NCBI RefSeq assembly: GCF_014839805.1
Contig: NC_051128.1
Span: 13,220,466 to 13,284,465, forward strand
Source of the DNA: Manduca sexta
Lineage: Eukaryota; Arthropoda; Insecta; Lepidoptera; Sphingidae
Direction of reading: 5' to 3'
DNA length: 64,000 bases
Below, one piece after another: positions 11,001-26,000 of the stretch. The notes below the pieces were generated by a model that saw only the letters and a list, made by a program, of their open reading frames with translations, was not told the DNA's origin and searched no databases. Made by a program: the position numbers and the translations under genes. Numbering within the stretch: the first letter of the stretch is position 1; each line of letters begins with the position of its first letter.

Positions 11001-14000
11001 CGCGAATGTTAGACATTAAAATAAAATGATTTTACGGATCTTATCGCGGTTTTTTATATTATAATTTTTTCTCAACGTTTCGAATACTTTGCAGCCTTCG
11101 TGGTCACGGGGAGGACTGAATTGTAGGTAATACGTCCGTTTTAAATACGTCGGAAGAAAATTATATTATAAAATACCGCCATAAAATCCGTAAAATACTT
11201 TTATTTTAAAGTTGGGTTGTTTTATAATTAAATTTCGGTTTATTTTTTGCGAAATATTGTACCACCTCATATGATTACAAGGCATGAATTGACCAATTGC
11301 ATGTCTACCTAGCCTTTAAATTCTTAGAATTCAACTCACTAAAAAGTTAAATTTCAGAATCGCTAGTATGTAAAGATTTCGTGTGCAAACATCCTTAAAG
11401 TTAATAACTTACTAAGTAAACGTTTATACACGGCCACGGTAAAGGAACCCCTCTACATTTGATGGTAAGTGGAGTGGGGACCAATGGAATGTTGACTGAA
11501 GAGAGATAATTACCCTTCGACAGTCGATACAACTATGCCGGCCTGTTTAAACCGAATATACACAAGCTGATCCCGGAACGCGACACACTTACGTAGGTCA
11601 CTATGGCGGTTTTTAATACCTTGTTTAAGGTAATCGCTATGCGGGTAGATATAAAATATATCCTACCACCAGCAATCCTTCCAAAAGAACATTAATAATT
11701 TTAAATCTCGAAAGATTAAAAATATCGCTTGCAGTAAGACCACACCCATCGCCTTCACCACATCGGCATAAAGACATTCTCTAGTGTTTGTCCAAGTACA
11801 TTCTAAGTTGCTGTTGCATACCTCAATGGCAACAGAATGCTAATTAAAGTAAATATGCTGTAACGTAATATTTTGGGTCTAGTAGCTAAAGTTTACAATA
11901 TGGAACTTTTACGCCTATGCGATAATTTGATTGGATGCTTAGCACGACGAACTAGTACCTACTTTCACACACACTCATGCCTTTAATCCCCAAATATAGG
12001 CACAGATATAACTGGTGCACATTTTTTACCGTGTGTATTCCATCTCATGATGAAATAGGGAGCGAGCCTATCACCATATCAGGCACAAATTTCAGACTCT
12101 GGGCTGATAGTGAGAAAACTCATCACCTTGCCCGACCCGGGGATCAAACCCGAGACTGACAGACTCAGTACTGCAGTCGTACCGTTATACAACTACGCCA
12201 CCGAGTTGGCCACGTACCTACTTTTGGCTAAACGTAGCGTAGCACTCGCGTTTAATGACTCCTCATTATTTAGTTGTAGGTATATATAATATTTCATAAC
12301 TAATGTCACCACATATCAAATTAACTAGATAAAAATCGCTAAAAATAACTTTTTACAACTTTGAATACAATTTATTTATCATAATCATATTATGATGGTA
12401 GAAAAACAATGGTTGACGAACATTATATCTATATAAATCAGCTCTGTATTATATACTCTCCTACTGATGGTCTCTATTGTCTACTACTGCGAGAGTTGAG
12501 GCCTTAGTCAACCACGTTGACCTAGAACGGGTTGGCAATCGTAACACCTCTTCTAAGTTACAAATATATATTACAATATACAAGAACCATAAGAGCCTAA
12601 TCGCTGCAACTGAGACCACACCCCACCTTTCAACAACGTCTCAGTTCAAAGACGCAGTGCAACTATAACCATTTCAACTTGAGCTGCACAGTCGAACATT
12701 ACCGAGCCCGCATGTTAGTTTGTTTGCGTACTTAGCTATAGATAAGTAGGAAGTTTGCTTGGGTATTAAGTATTATATATTTGTATAGTTATATTAAGAG
12801 GTGAAGTTTTTGAGTTAGTAAAAGTATTCTGGAACGGAATTGATATTGAAAAAAATCTATCTTACTAATATAAATGCGAAAGTTTATGAGAATGTTTAGA
12901 TGTTTGTTATAAGTAAACACAACAACAGCGGATTCGGATTGAAGATTGAGATTAAGATCGCTTATTGAAAACGGAGCTTAATCGGTGGCCACATCGATTC
13001 CAACAATAAACAAATTAATGTTAATAGTATGTGAATAAACTTTATCCTAATTGGTTAATTTCCGCAATCAATAGATTCAGAACATTTGTTTTAGAGCGTA
13101 AAATAAAAAATAAATCTGAAACACAGACCGCTGCACAGAAGAGTTATCAGAATAATATCCCTTTGTTCCCGAAATGACCAAAACATCCCTAGTTAAGCTA
13201 AGTTAACGCTTTCCTAACTGCTGATGTAAGGGACCGACCCTTGGCGATAAACTGCACCTAAAACCGAGATTTAGCGATAAAAGAGATTTACTTGTGTAAC
13301 GCTGTAAAGCGCTTTTTTATTTATGTTGAACGTTTATTATATTTTTAAATTTAGAATCTTGTTTTTTTTAGACCGTTAATGACCGACATTTTTAAATATC
13401 TATCTCAAAAATGGACCAATCAGAGCAGAGCCTTTTGACATGCTTGAAAATGAGTTATTTTGATTGGTTCATTCTCAGAAACAGATTAAAGATTGAGATT
13501 GGGATCGTTTATTGAAAACGGCTGTAAGTTATCTGTTTTTATACATTTTATGATTTTATCTTCCTGTCTGTTTGATATTTAAATATCTGTATTGTTTAGC
13601 CGTAAGGAGTAGCTGAAACTTACGACCATAAAGTCATATATTTAGTTCCCGGATTAGGTAATATCGTAGGTACAGTCAGCCAAAAAAGTAGCTAAACAAA
13701 TTCAAAATTGTTCAATTACATTTGTGGCTGACTATACATTTGTGACTGTTTTAATAATTAAGGCACTTTTATAAACGTTTAACATTCAAAACCAGTATTC
13801 AAACCTAGGACTTATTTACAACAATCCTTGTAACCTCATGTAATATATTACTCCATTAAAGGTAGTTCTACACTAACTGGAGACTTAAGCACGATGCAAT
13901 AAGCCACGGCTTAAGGCTTAATGAGCATTACAGTTGTTAAGCTATAACTGTATAGAGTGGTTAGAGCTATTACGCTGATCTCTAAGGCTTAAATTGTTAA

Positions 14001-17000
14001 AGAGCCAAGTAATTGTCTTTCTCTATCAGCTTTAAATTCATCGACTTTAGGAATAAAATTGCTTGTTTTTATGTCTTTGAATATAGGTTTTGTTTTGTTT
14101 TGATACAATACATTATATGATGATTGGTTTGAAAATAATGTACTAATATATTATCAAAACGTAGACTCGAAATTTCTTATAATTTGTGAATTTTTCATCT
14201 AATATATGCAAATAAGGGGTGTTCCTATCGCCGAATCAATAGTAAGGGGCTCCCGAGCTCTAGGGGTTCTTCTTAGCCCATACCTACATTAAACTAAGTG
14301 GGCGTCTAAAAATACGCACTGCGCTGACGGCCCCTAATAAGTTTTATATAGGACCCCTCTATGGCAATTTATACCATTGGGACACATAAAATAGGTCTTT
14401 CGACTTTTGTTATAAATTGAGTAAATTTTAAACGCATCTGTTACTTAACACATCGAGTACTTACTCGATAACTGATATGTCAACCTTATTGCACTGCAAT
14501 TCTGTTTTTCTGTTTATATATCGTCGTTGTAGGTGGAGAACTAAATAACTCGGATTTTGGCCATTTTGGCCAATAACTATACGAGTTATTTAGTTTATTT
14601 CAGCAAACTTACAAAACATTGTTGTGGCAGAATTAAATAAGAAGTTTTTTTTTTTTTATATTTTTATTCTTCAGGTCAGAGTTTTTTTTGTTAATGCATA
14701 ATATAATAAATAATAAGACCCAAGATATATAAAAATACCGACGGTAAAATTATTTATAGTTTTTTAGTAATGCTTAAAAATAACGAAAAAAAAACAGTTA
14801 ATCGCGTTTATCTCGAAACTAGAAATTTTGAGTTATTTAGTTCTCCACCTATAACGACGATATAGGCATTACCATCAGACGACCATTTCTCATTTAATAG
14901 TTGTAAAAAACTATGAAAAAGGTGATTGATAATCGTAATAAAATATATTCTTATTATATTACTCTAAAATAATTATTATATTTTTTTGAGTAATATAATA
15001 ATAATAGTACTACAAATGTACATGACAAAAAAGGTATACAATAAAATGGTCACATACCGCTGCGCTCAAGTGTCGCAAATTCCTAATTAAACACATTAAT
15101 AAACAGATAACTGTGATATTTCTATTAATATTGTTCTAATAACACTGCTGTTTCAGGTAGTGGAAAGCTAAACTTCGACTCGTACGTTCGGGTTGCGCTA
15201 CACTTCCTGGACGAGGACGACGAGGCGCTCCAGAAGGAGTTGAAGGAAGCCTTCAGACTGTATGATAAAGAAGGTAAGATTCCTTCAATTGGCACTATAC
15301 AATGTCTTGGTATTGCAGAACAAGTCAATAGAATTTATCAGTTAATAAGTACCTACTGAGGTGTATTTCGCCTACTCCTGAAAAATATGACAACTACCAC
15401 TATACCAAAAGTGTAACAATCAAGATGAACCTATTCAAAGATTGTAATTTTACTACAATAAAAATATCTTAAGTAAAATTTAAAAATGTAAAAAAATATT
15501 TTATGCGTGGTAGTTACAACTTTAGTATCTATAATATATAAAGCTAAAGAATTTGAACGCGCTAATCTCAGAAAATAGTACACTGATTAATCTTTTTGTC
15601 ACTAATATGAAGTTACATCATTCCTAAGTGCTCCATATTATCCCAGAAAAATATTTATCCCGGAAAAACTACTTCACCCAGGCAGAGTCGCGAAGAAAAT
15701 CTAGTAATTTATAAAAAGCACGCTTCACACGCTTAAAAATACATTATAATAGTATCAAACATTCAAATAAATCGTTTCTTTATAGTCTTTGAAATTATCG
15801 CAAAGACTCCCGACACTCATAAAGAAAAATTAAACGTTTTTTTCGGGGTACGCAACATTTTTTCGTGAGCTTGTAACGTAATCTAATGTGTCATTGTTGA
15901 CAACCCATGACTAAGGTTTCCAGTGCGGAATTGTGACGTTTAAAAAATGTTAGCATCATTCATTGTTAACTGATTTTTCGTCATCCATCGCCCGCTGTTT
16001 TGTTCAAAGTTTTTAGATATTTTATTGTCTACATAGAATCTATTTGGAAGGAATGTTAGATCATAATATTTAAATATCACAAATTCCTTGATATATTTTT
16101 TTTTAAGTTTAGACAAAGTTTTTATAGTTTTTCAGCCTATGTTGAATCTAGGCCATCAGCTTAACTCAACTCACAAAATGTATATTTATGATTAGAAATA
16201 AAGCATCTTTGAAAATGCTATTCGAGATGAACATTGGGTATAAAAAAATATTGTCATATCGACTTCAAAATAATTTTACCACAATATAAACTGTTTTTAT
16301 ACATTTACAAAGAAACAAAAGAAAATAATAACATACTACGAATTATATATTAAAATATACATTAATGCATCTAATGCGTAGTTGTATTACAATACGAGTG
16401 CAGTGCTGAGGTCTAGGGTTCGATCCCCAAGTCGGGCAGTTATTTTCGGTTTTTCGACTCAGTATCAGACAGGAGTCTGGAATTTTTGCCTGATATGGCA
16501 TAGGCTCGCCCCCTATCACATGAGACGGAAAACACGGCGGAAAGCGGCTGCGCCAGTTACGCCTCTGCCTACCCTTACGAAGATAAACGTTAGTGTGAAT
16601 GTGTGATATAAATGTAACTTTCAATTTCGAATTATTTCAAAATATATTTTTATCGTGCGTAGGGTTGGCACGCAACGGAGTTATTAATTATAAAACTCAT
16701 AAAACAATAGTGCGGTATATTTTTTTTCACCTCGTTAAGCCGAGGCCGTCACGTTTTTAAGAACAGATGTTCACGCATTAAATTATTTGTAATTATTTTT
16801 GGAGGGAGCTAAAAATTCTTATTCACCTCACCTGTTATTTACGTAAGTAACAGTCTAATATTGCAGTTGACTATTTTAGTATTAATTATATGATATTGTG
16901 TGACATTACTGAATTTATTGTTGAAATAAAATAATGAAAATATCTTAATCACTTATTTTTCTACTCAAAAAAAATATCCTGTGGTTTTAAAAAAATATCT

Positions 17001-20000
17001 CGTTGGCTGTTACAATATGCAGAAAAACTACTTGTATTATGTAAACAATAATAAAAAAAAATTAAAATAAATTATAAAATATTTTGAACATAAACAAAAT
17101 TGATCACAGCAACCAGACAGACAAACAGAACAGTAAAACAATTTAAAAACGTTTAGTGTCAAAACAATTTGTCTTTAGCCTGAAATTTATTTGTGTTGAC
17201 AACATGACACATGGTTCCAGCGGGCGCCGGTTTTAAAAATTCTCATAATATGTTATGTATTTTCAACTGCAAAAAAATGGCGAATTAAATAAATTGGAGT
17301 TAAAAAAAATTAAAAAGAAATTGTAGCAGAATCTTGCTCTTCGGGAAAAGATCAAGATGTCTAGTGGATTAGTAGCTGTACTCTGAATGTAATAAATTAT
17401 ATATAATAGTTAAGTTGGATTCAGTGTACATAACATATTCTATATTAGCAAACGAACAAACACGACTCAAATATGATCATTTATTGAAATAAAACTAATT
17501 TGCCTATTTTTTCGCGGACTGCACGCTGTGACCACGAAAGTCACAGTCTTCGAAACATCAGAAAAAATGATGATACAAAAATCCGCAAAATAATCTAATA
17601 GTTTCATTTCAATGTCTAACATTCGCGTAAATGTAAGAAATAATTATATAACCATTTATTATATTAAAAATCAAAAGAAAAGAAACGTAGGGTTTCGACT
17701 AAGATTTGCATCGGCTTCTAAATTGCATTCATTAACTAGAATGTACTATAGCTTAATAATAATTATATGGGACTATTTTACTTATTATTGTAAGCGGTAT
17801 TACATCTGGCATTAGGGCAAGGTCCCACAGAATGTGCAACGGTTGGTCACCTTAAGCGTACAGCCCCGATTCGGGAATGATTCACTGACGTTCACATGAA
17901 CTGTACCTGCCATCAGATAAAGCAAGCAACGCGTGCGACCGAACAAATATACGATTCCCTAAACTATAGTAAAAATACAACATTAATGATTGAACATGAC
18001 GCAAAAATTCGTTTGGACTGTACCTCTCAGTAGTACTGAAATTATCATCACTACCCGTCATGCTAAACAAGGAACGCTTCCAAACGCGAACAAACAAGGA
18101 TGACGAACGAATGCGACTGACTGAAAGCGAGCGAGCATACGGTACCGAAAACTATACGCAGACACGCTCGCGATGGTTCTGTTGTTCTCTACCGGCTATT
18201 ATAGTCACTTGTATTCTTCTTAAACTCACAGACGGGTAATAACCGGATGAAACTAGTTCCAAACTCGTGGACCGAAACAAACAGTTGTTTTGTATGATAA
18301 TTGAGTTAAAAAGTTTCCAAGAGGCTGCAGTGTATTGTGCAATAAGGGGTTGTACAAAGCGATGTTTTCTTTTCGGAATTCTTGTTAAATTGTATTCGAA
18401 TTCTTGTGATGTTGAAATTTAAAGCGAGAAACATATTATAGACATATTTGAAAAAAAACAAGCGTCTTTAAGTGTGGTAACCAATGACTTTTAAAATCTT
18501 TCAACATTCTTTCAATCATATATCGTCCTCGTTCTAGGAAAGAATCTGAAAGTGAACATATTCCTTTTAAAGAAACTTTTTTTTAGTTATCAATTGATAG
18601 AACAAAACAATTTGTTTACCTTCAATCTCCTTACTGTATTAATATTAATTGGTCGTACAATATCAAATACGTAAAATATTTCCCAAAATGTCTTTGTGAC
18701 AACCCTATACCTCAGCTTTTCCAGCTGATTGTGTAAACCGCGCAATAATTCCAGTTTATCTGGCGACGATCTCGCGTTATGGCTTGTCGGGACTCGGCTT
18801 TGGCCCGCACATTTGCGCTACATACAATCTCTGTTATGTTCAGTGAATATTTGGTGTTGTCTACTATGTCTGTGTTTGTATGTATTTAATCGAGATTGTT
18901 CTAAACAATTACTTGTGTTGGTATTCCTGTATAAAAAGCGGCGAAAGCCTAGTTGGTTGTGGGAACGGACTGCCGAGACGAATGTCCGCAGGTTCGAAAT
19001 ACAAGAGCACACACCTCTGACTTTTCTAAAAAAAATATGTGTGTATTCTTTGTGAATTATCGCTTGCTTTAACGGTGAAGACATGCTCTATAGGAATTTT
19101 CGAGGGTGTGTGAAGTCTACCAGTCCGCACCAGGCCAGCTGGTGAACTAAGGCCTAATGCCTCACAGTAGTAGAGGAGGCCCGTGCCCAACAGTGGGACA
19201 GTATATAATACAGGGCTAATATTATTATTATTGTTCCTGTATAAAATCGTAAAGGCGTGTTTAAACTATAAAAAATTTAATATTATGTAGTCTTAGCTCT
19301 TTTTACAACTTCCATTTTTATTTTTTATATATCCTAAGTGACTGAAATGATGGTCGACCGGTGCTTTAGACTATGTCAAATGCTGCCTACATTCGCTCTA
19401 AAACATATTTGATGATTCCTTCCTAACCGAATTTCCGCTACGGCGGCCAATCGCGACGGAGATCAGCCAAATATGCAAGACATATACAAGTGTGTGCAAA
19501 ACACAGGTGCACTCTCTGTTCCTTCACTCTCATAGTCCGGTAAGACAGCAATCCGACTTGACTGGAGAGGCAGGCGTAGTACCAATGGCTTTACGTGTTT
19601 TCCGAGGCATATATTACACCGCCAACTTCCTGACTCCTAGTTACGACTGACTAATGTTTTAAGATGGAAAAACCCAAATTTAATTATTTTCGCCCGACCC
19701 GACATTCGAACCCAGGACCTCAGCGCGGTGTTTGTACTTGTACAATTACAACTACGACACCAAGGCAGTCCATAAAATAAGCCAAATACAGAATGACGAT
19801 TTTTTATTAATATCCTCCATACATAAATTATTTTAATCGATAGTAATATTGGTTAATTGAAAACCGTTTTTACCATAACAACCGTTCAACCAATACAAAA
19901 TGATTTAGTTTCAACAAATGCAGTCCGTTCCGCAATTACAAATATAAACAGCAAGTAAATTTCACACGATGATAGGTTTTCGTATACAAATGTACTGAAT

Positions 20001-23000
20001 TTTCAATTTATTATCGTAATAACACACCATTACTGCCGATATTGTATGAGAACAAGGGAAACAATCGATTCATTGGCTGTGTGCCAAACTTTGCCCCTAC
20101 CGTTGTTTTTAGACTCGTGTTGCAGTGAGTATTTGGTGAGTACTTTTCCATCCATGTTGTAATATGGCAATTATGGTCTTAGAGAGGTAGCTAATGCTTT
20201 CTATAATCGGTTACACAATATTTCTATTGAAAACGAAAATATTTATGGAAATAACATATGGTGATACGTTTGTCGCTTAAATATGTTATTTGTATTTTTT
20301 TTCTGGCGTTAACGATTGTACAAAGGCGCTCTGCTATAACCTCTGATTTAGGAGTGAGTTCCAAATGAGAACTTATATAAAAATTGTAACTAATTTTGGC
20401 CTCTTTATATTGTTTTAAATAAATAAAATACTTAATATGTCACGTAGGCGAACAAAGTTGCACTTATGATACGTCAAAACAAAGCATAAGAATAATTATT
20501 ATTATTTCTAAACAACGTTTGAAATTACTTATACACTATGGACATTTTAAATTAGGAATAAAATTTAAAATGAAAACAAGGTACAAACCGAAGTAACCAA
20601 TACGGGTCGGCAGGTAAGGGGAAATAGAAGGATAACGCGTCGCGATCCTTACCGGCGAGGACATGAGCCCTAACCTAGCTAACCTACCAGCCTTTCACTA
20701 GATGTTCATGCTAATTTAAAAGTACATGACTTTACTTCTTAATTTTTACCGTTAGTAAGTAGGTTTTGGTTGATATGTGCCTAAAGGTCGAATGCTCCGT
20801 GATTTTGAACAATTACATAAGTATTACTGAAATTTTACATTCAACAATATAATGGCGTGATAATAAATAATTTAAAACATCAAGACTTGAAATATCGAAA
20901 TACAATCTCTTTATTTCATTAGTAGTCTTAATAAGGTTAAGCAATGTCATGAAAGTCAGAAGTAGTAAATAATTCATGCTAATAGTGTTATTACAACAAC
21001 AATAAAGTTTTATGATTACGTAAAATTGTATTCTTACATAGCTCCTAAACACTGTTATTAGGGTCAACTACTTTCCTAATTTTTCCTTCAATTTTACTAC
21101 TATAACGTAGTGCTATGAGTACAACACTAGTGAAGTTGTCTTCGTGGCATTGATCTATAAATAAAGAAATAAAAAAATCTCCTTTTAATAATAACAAAAA
21201 TATTAATTGAAAATCTTTTTATAAAAAAATATCATCGACTTTAAATATTATATAGAATACTACAGCGTCTCTTATTATTTTTAAAATTGTATCTCACTCG
21301 ACCATGATTTTGATTATTTCTTAAAAGGGTTCAATACCTTGAGAATACTTAAAACAAGATATTCAAAAATATTCAAAATTGTCTCTGACACGGCCATGAT
21401 TTTCATTATTTCTAAAAAAGGATTCAATACCTTTAGACTACAATAAAAGATGATATTCAAATATATAAATAAAATATCTCTTTTTTAATACTTTATTTCC
21501 ATACATTACAGCCCCACTGCATGATAAAAGATTCAACACTCTCTCACAAAGAATTAAACTAAAGTACACTGCTGTGACTGTCAACGTATTTGTGAAAGTA
21601 GCAAAACACAGGTGTTTCGTGTTTGAACAAAGGCTAAGTAAGCAAACACAAGTAACTTTGCGTCAAGTCTAATTAGATGATGCATTGTAATTAATATTAT
21701 TTTTGTAAAGTGTCGAATTTGTGAACAGCTTTGTATATAGACGATACGTTGTTTTTGATTTATGATTAATCTATGATTGCATTATTATTATTCGAACGTC
21801 AAACAATAAATACCAATTACTGATTACGCAAAGGAAAGTTTTAATAAATAACCACAACGTTACAGTTTTGGTGTTTTCAAGTATTTACGGAATGTTTTTG
21901 AATGTTTCTGAATGTTAAATGATTAGATTAGGAGACTGGGGATTGTGATGGTATGATGGTACTTTATGTAATCTGAATAAGGACTTATACTGACAAGTTA
22001 AAAGAAATCTAGTTTTGTTAACCGACTTCAAAAAAGGCGGTGGTTCTCAATTCGACTTTAATCTGTATCATTAAAGGATAGTCATGTCGTTTAGTACAAA
22101 GTGTGCCATTTGCTTATAAAATTATTGAAAAGTTATAACATGGGACAAACTTCTGACCACATTACGAAGTTAGCTGTTGGTTCTCATAATATAGTAATTT
22201 GAAGTTTAATTTTCACGTACGAGTATTACTCACAAAACCATAATTTAACATCGAGATGATTTCGAGAAATGATAGTAGTGGATATATGGAAAATACGTAC
22301 GCTGTATTCACTGCAGGCGAGTCAAATTGTTTGCAGGTGCGAGTTCACTCTAACACCGCTTTCATTCTGAACTTGGCTCTCAAAGTTTGTTTATTTGCCA
22401 CACATATATCTATAAATTTATATTTCAATAAATTTAAGTAAGATTTCTTTAATATCTATTTATAATATAACAATATCAGCCCTGTATACTGTCCCACTGC
22501 TGAACACGTGTCTCCTGTACTACTGAGAGGGATTAGACCTTAGTCTGCAACGGCTTAGTTAGGATAGGCGACTCCACACACCCACAAAACTCCTATAGAG
22601 AACTTCTCAGGTTGGAGGTTTCCCCCCGTTTTCCTTCACCGTTAAACCAAGCAATAACTCACAAAGAATACGCACATTTTTTTTAGAAAAGTCAAAGGTG
22701 TATGCCGTTGGATTTTGAACCTGCGGACATGTGTCTCGGCAGTCCGTTCCTCTCTCAACTAGGCTATCGCCGCTTTTTAAAAAGATGAATACATAGTTAA
22801 ATTTGAGAACCGCTATCCATTTGATTGGTAGACATCACCTGTGGACACCCACGTAGCCACAGAGCACACTGTCAGTAAATCTTGATAGCTACGGATTATT
22901 CCTGGCATGTTTACAACGATCATTGACATCTAACACAACTTCTGCCAAAATATTTCGGTAGTAAAGAATGTATCAAGTGATACTGCATAAATTGATAGAG

Positions 23001-26000
23001 GCTTATAAAAAGAAATACACGATACGGCGTGGATTTTTTTATTGCTTTAAATGAGATGAGCTTGCCTTTCGCCTGATGGTATGCGATATGACCGCCCATA
23101 AACAGTAGAAACACCATGAAACATCTAACGAGGACTGTAAAGAAATAAGAAATACATGCAACGCCTACTTGAATCTCGAAATTGATTTTGAATTTTGTGA
23201 ATTTAACAGAACTTTATAATTGATGTAAATTGTATAGTGCAGGTAAAGGGCAAATGGAAAATTAATCTCACTTATATAAAGGAAAAGTTTGCGAAAATAT
23301 ATGAATGTCTATGGGTTTGAATGTTTGATAGAAGTAAACGCAGAAACAGCTGAACGGATTTGAATGAAATTTATCACACTGGTAGACCATGTCCTCTCTT
23401 CTAACATGGGCTTTTATTTCGGTAATTTGTTCCCATGGAGAATATTGAAATTTTTGAATCAGATTTTTAAATAAATGGCACAGTTGTCTTACAGATGATG
23501 CCATAAATAGTGTTTTAGGGAATTTTGTTGCAAGGAAGTCTTTTCATGCGGGCGAAACCGCGAGTTACACCTAGTGGTATTGTGGTAAAACTTTACATAA
23601 AAATCGATACATTAAACAAAAATATGAAAAGTTCAAATTTAATAACCAATTCGAGTATTAAATTAATGTTAACTTTAACACATGATGCAACATCTAGAAG
23701 CAAAGTTTAAGACGAAATAGAACTAATAATAGCATAGAATTCAAAAACGATTATTTAAGAACCTTAGCAACCGAGCAAGCGACAGTTGATAAACAAGGAA
23801 TTTTACCTTCAAAAACAGTATCTTTCAAAACGGAAATTGTTAAGTCCAATGAGGTGGAAAATAATCGGCCGACCCTTCTTTATCAATGGCAAAGTTTAGA
23901 TTGAAACGTTCAGGTTTAAATGTTTGAGAAAATTATACGGAAAAGATAAATGACAATTTAAAAACAGATGATTTGTAAACGAATGAGGAAGAGTAATCTT
24001 AAAATGGGTCGATAGAGTCTAAAATTGATTGAGATTTGTAAATAGACGTATAGATAACTCATTGAATTATTTTTTGCTGAAAATGTTCAGTTGCTTCTGC
24101 GTTTACCTCTAACAAACATTCAAACAACAGATATTCAAAACTTTCACATTTATATAAATTATAGTAAGATATTATGTACATATCGAAATAAGATTCTTGA
24201 ATACCTTATAAGTAGCATGGACTTTATGTATGGAGGAATGAAGACATTTGTGACTTGAATCAAAATAAAACTTTGACAAAAATACAAGCGAGGAAGTACA
24301 CACTTTAAAACATCAAACGAAATAAACGGATCTATAGTATGACTTAGTATATATTACTCTGAATATTTTAGAAGGCAGAGGTTTGTGAATGGCTCAAATC
24401 AATTAAATTATATGAATATTGAAAAGCCATTGTATTCTAAACCAGCATTGAATAATACAGTGATACAATTTCTTGACCATTGTTCTAATAATACTCCTTT
24501 TCCTATAGTGATAATATTAAAATGAACCTAAAAACTTAGAGAGTTCAGTAGTTTTTGCATTGAGTATTGTGTTTTCTGTATTACAAAAGCTAAAGGCAAT
24601 CTCTATGTATTTATATACGAGGAATAATTGGAATGTAATTAGTTCTAGTTTTGGTCGATATAATTATTTTAATTGTTAGAACTGTATTGTGAAAGTTATA
24701 TCAAATTTATAAAATATACAGGCGCGGTATTCTTAACATTTCGAGATTAATATTTTATCCATTATTTGATATATTAATACAAACATTTCTAGATTCCTTT
24801 AATTATCACGATTATTTACTAGGCAATACGTTACTTCCTAAATAGTTCTGCACAACAATATCTCCAAAACTATCAATTACGCATCGAATATCTAGAAAAC
24901 AGTTTCATGTGCACATAATCCATTTAATACCAATTATATTCGGAGTTCATTGTCCTATCTGACAAGAATACGATCGGAAATTTAGTCCAAAGCCTTTTTG
25001 GGTCCATTTCCTAACATTCAAATTCAAATGAGTCGACCGAATATCCTTTTCTGACGAGGCGTATAGACGTAACAATAGTGTTCGATATGTTATAGTCATC
25101 GTAGTAATCTCTTACATATTGTACTCATTATTAAGGGCCTTAATATAAACTAGTGGTAGGTCTCTCATATGTGGGAGTCCATTTGGGTAGGTAACACCGC
25201 AATGTCTATTTTTGCCGCCAAGCAGCAGTGTGTAGTCACTGTTGTGTTCCGGTTTGAAGGACATTGTAGCCAGTGTAACTACTGGACATAGTAAGGCTTA
25301 ACATCTCATGTCTTAGGATGGCGAGCGCAGTGAAATACTACGCAATACTTTGTAATTCAAGGTGTTGGATGGTGTTTCTACTGTTTATGGGCGGTCGTAT
25401 CGCTTATCATCAGGTGAACGGAAAGCTCGTCTCGTCATTCAAAGTAATAAAAAAATGGATCTGTATAAATAAAAACAGTAGGGCATCAATTGATCTTCAT
25501 CTATCTAATACTTTAGTTAAGCAGTTTTTGTTAAGCAAAACTGAATGAGGAAATATCATAGAAAAAGTTACGAAGACAGTCTCCAATTTTTCATTCAAGT
25601 CTTCAGAGGTTTAGTATTTTATGAAACTGCATTTCCTAGAATTTAAACTTAGGTACCGATAGCAACTTCGTCGATAAGTTTTGTCCCGTCATGTGCCCAC
25701 ATAATAGACATTTTATCGATAATATGACAAATGGGAACCCCAAATACATGCCGACATTAACTAGTTTATGATTTATTAATATTCCGCTCAGAAATTAACT
25801 TCTATCTAGAATTGTATTTGTCGTTCCTCAAACAATATTCTGTATTTAAAGTTTTACAAAATGTTATGTAATTTGGAATTATATTTTAAAACACTATCCG
25901 TTCTTGAGCCTTAGTGTTCTTTCTAAAAATTGCTGCCTCGTTTTATCTAAGAGTCACCTCAAAACTGTTCAATGTCAATGTATTCTTAAATATCATCATC

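Larger units (their letters stand above)
5045..15156 (+). other. troponin C intron 1 (10.1 kb, phase 1)
   Basis: It runs from GTAAGT to the cag before exon b. Ten bases in, it enters an RTE-like 3' end in antisense. It also holds a nested SINE in a retroposon copy, a Helitron, an 83 bp tandem triplication, a SINE/RTE chimera, several old repeats, and a 35 bp TIR MITE about 300 bp before exon b. Between 5350 and 6320 and between 13750 and 14510 I see only AT-rich sequence with nothing recognisable. Confidence 0.85.
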
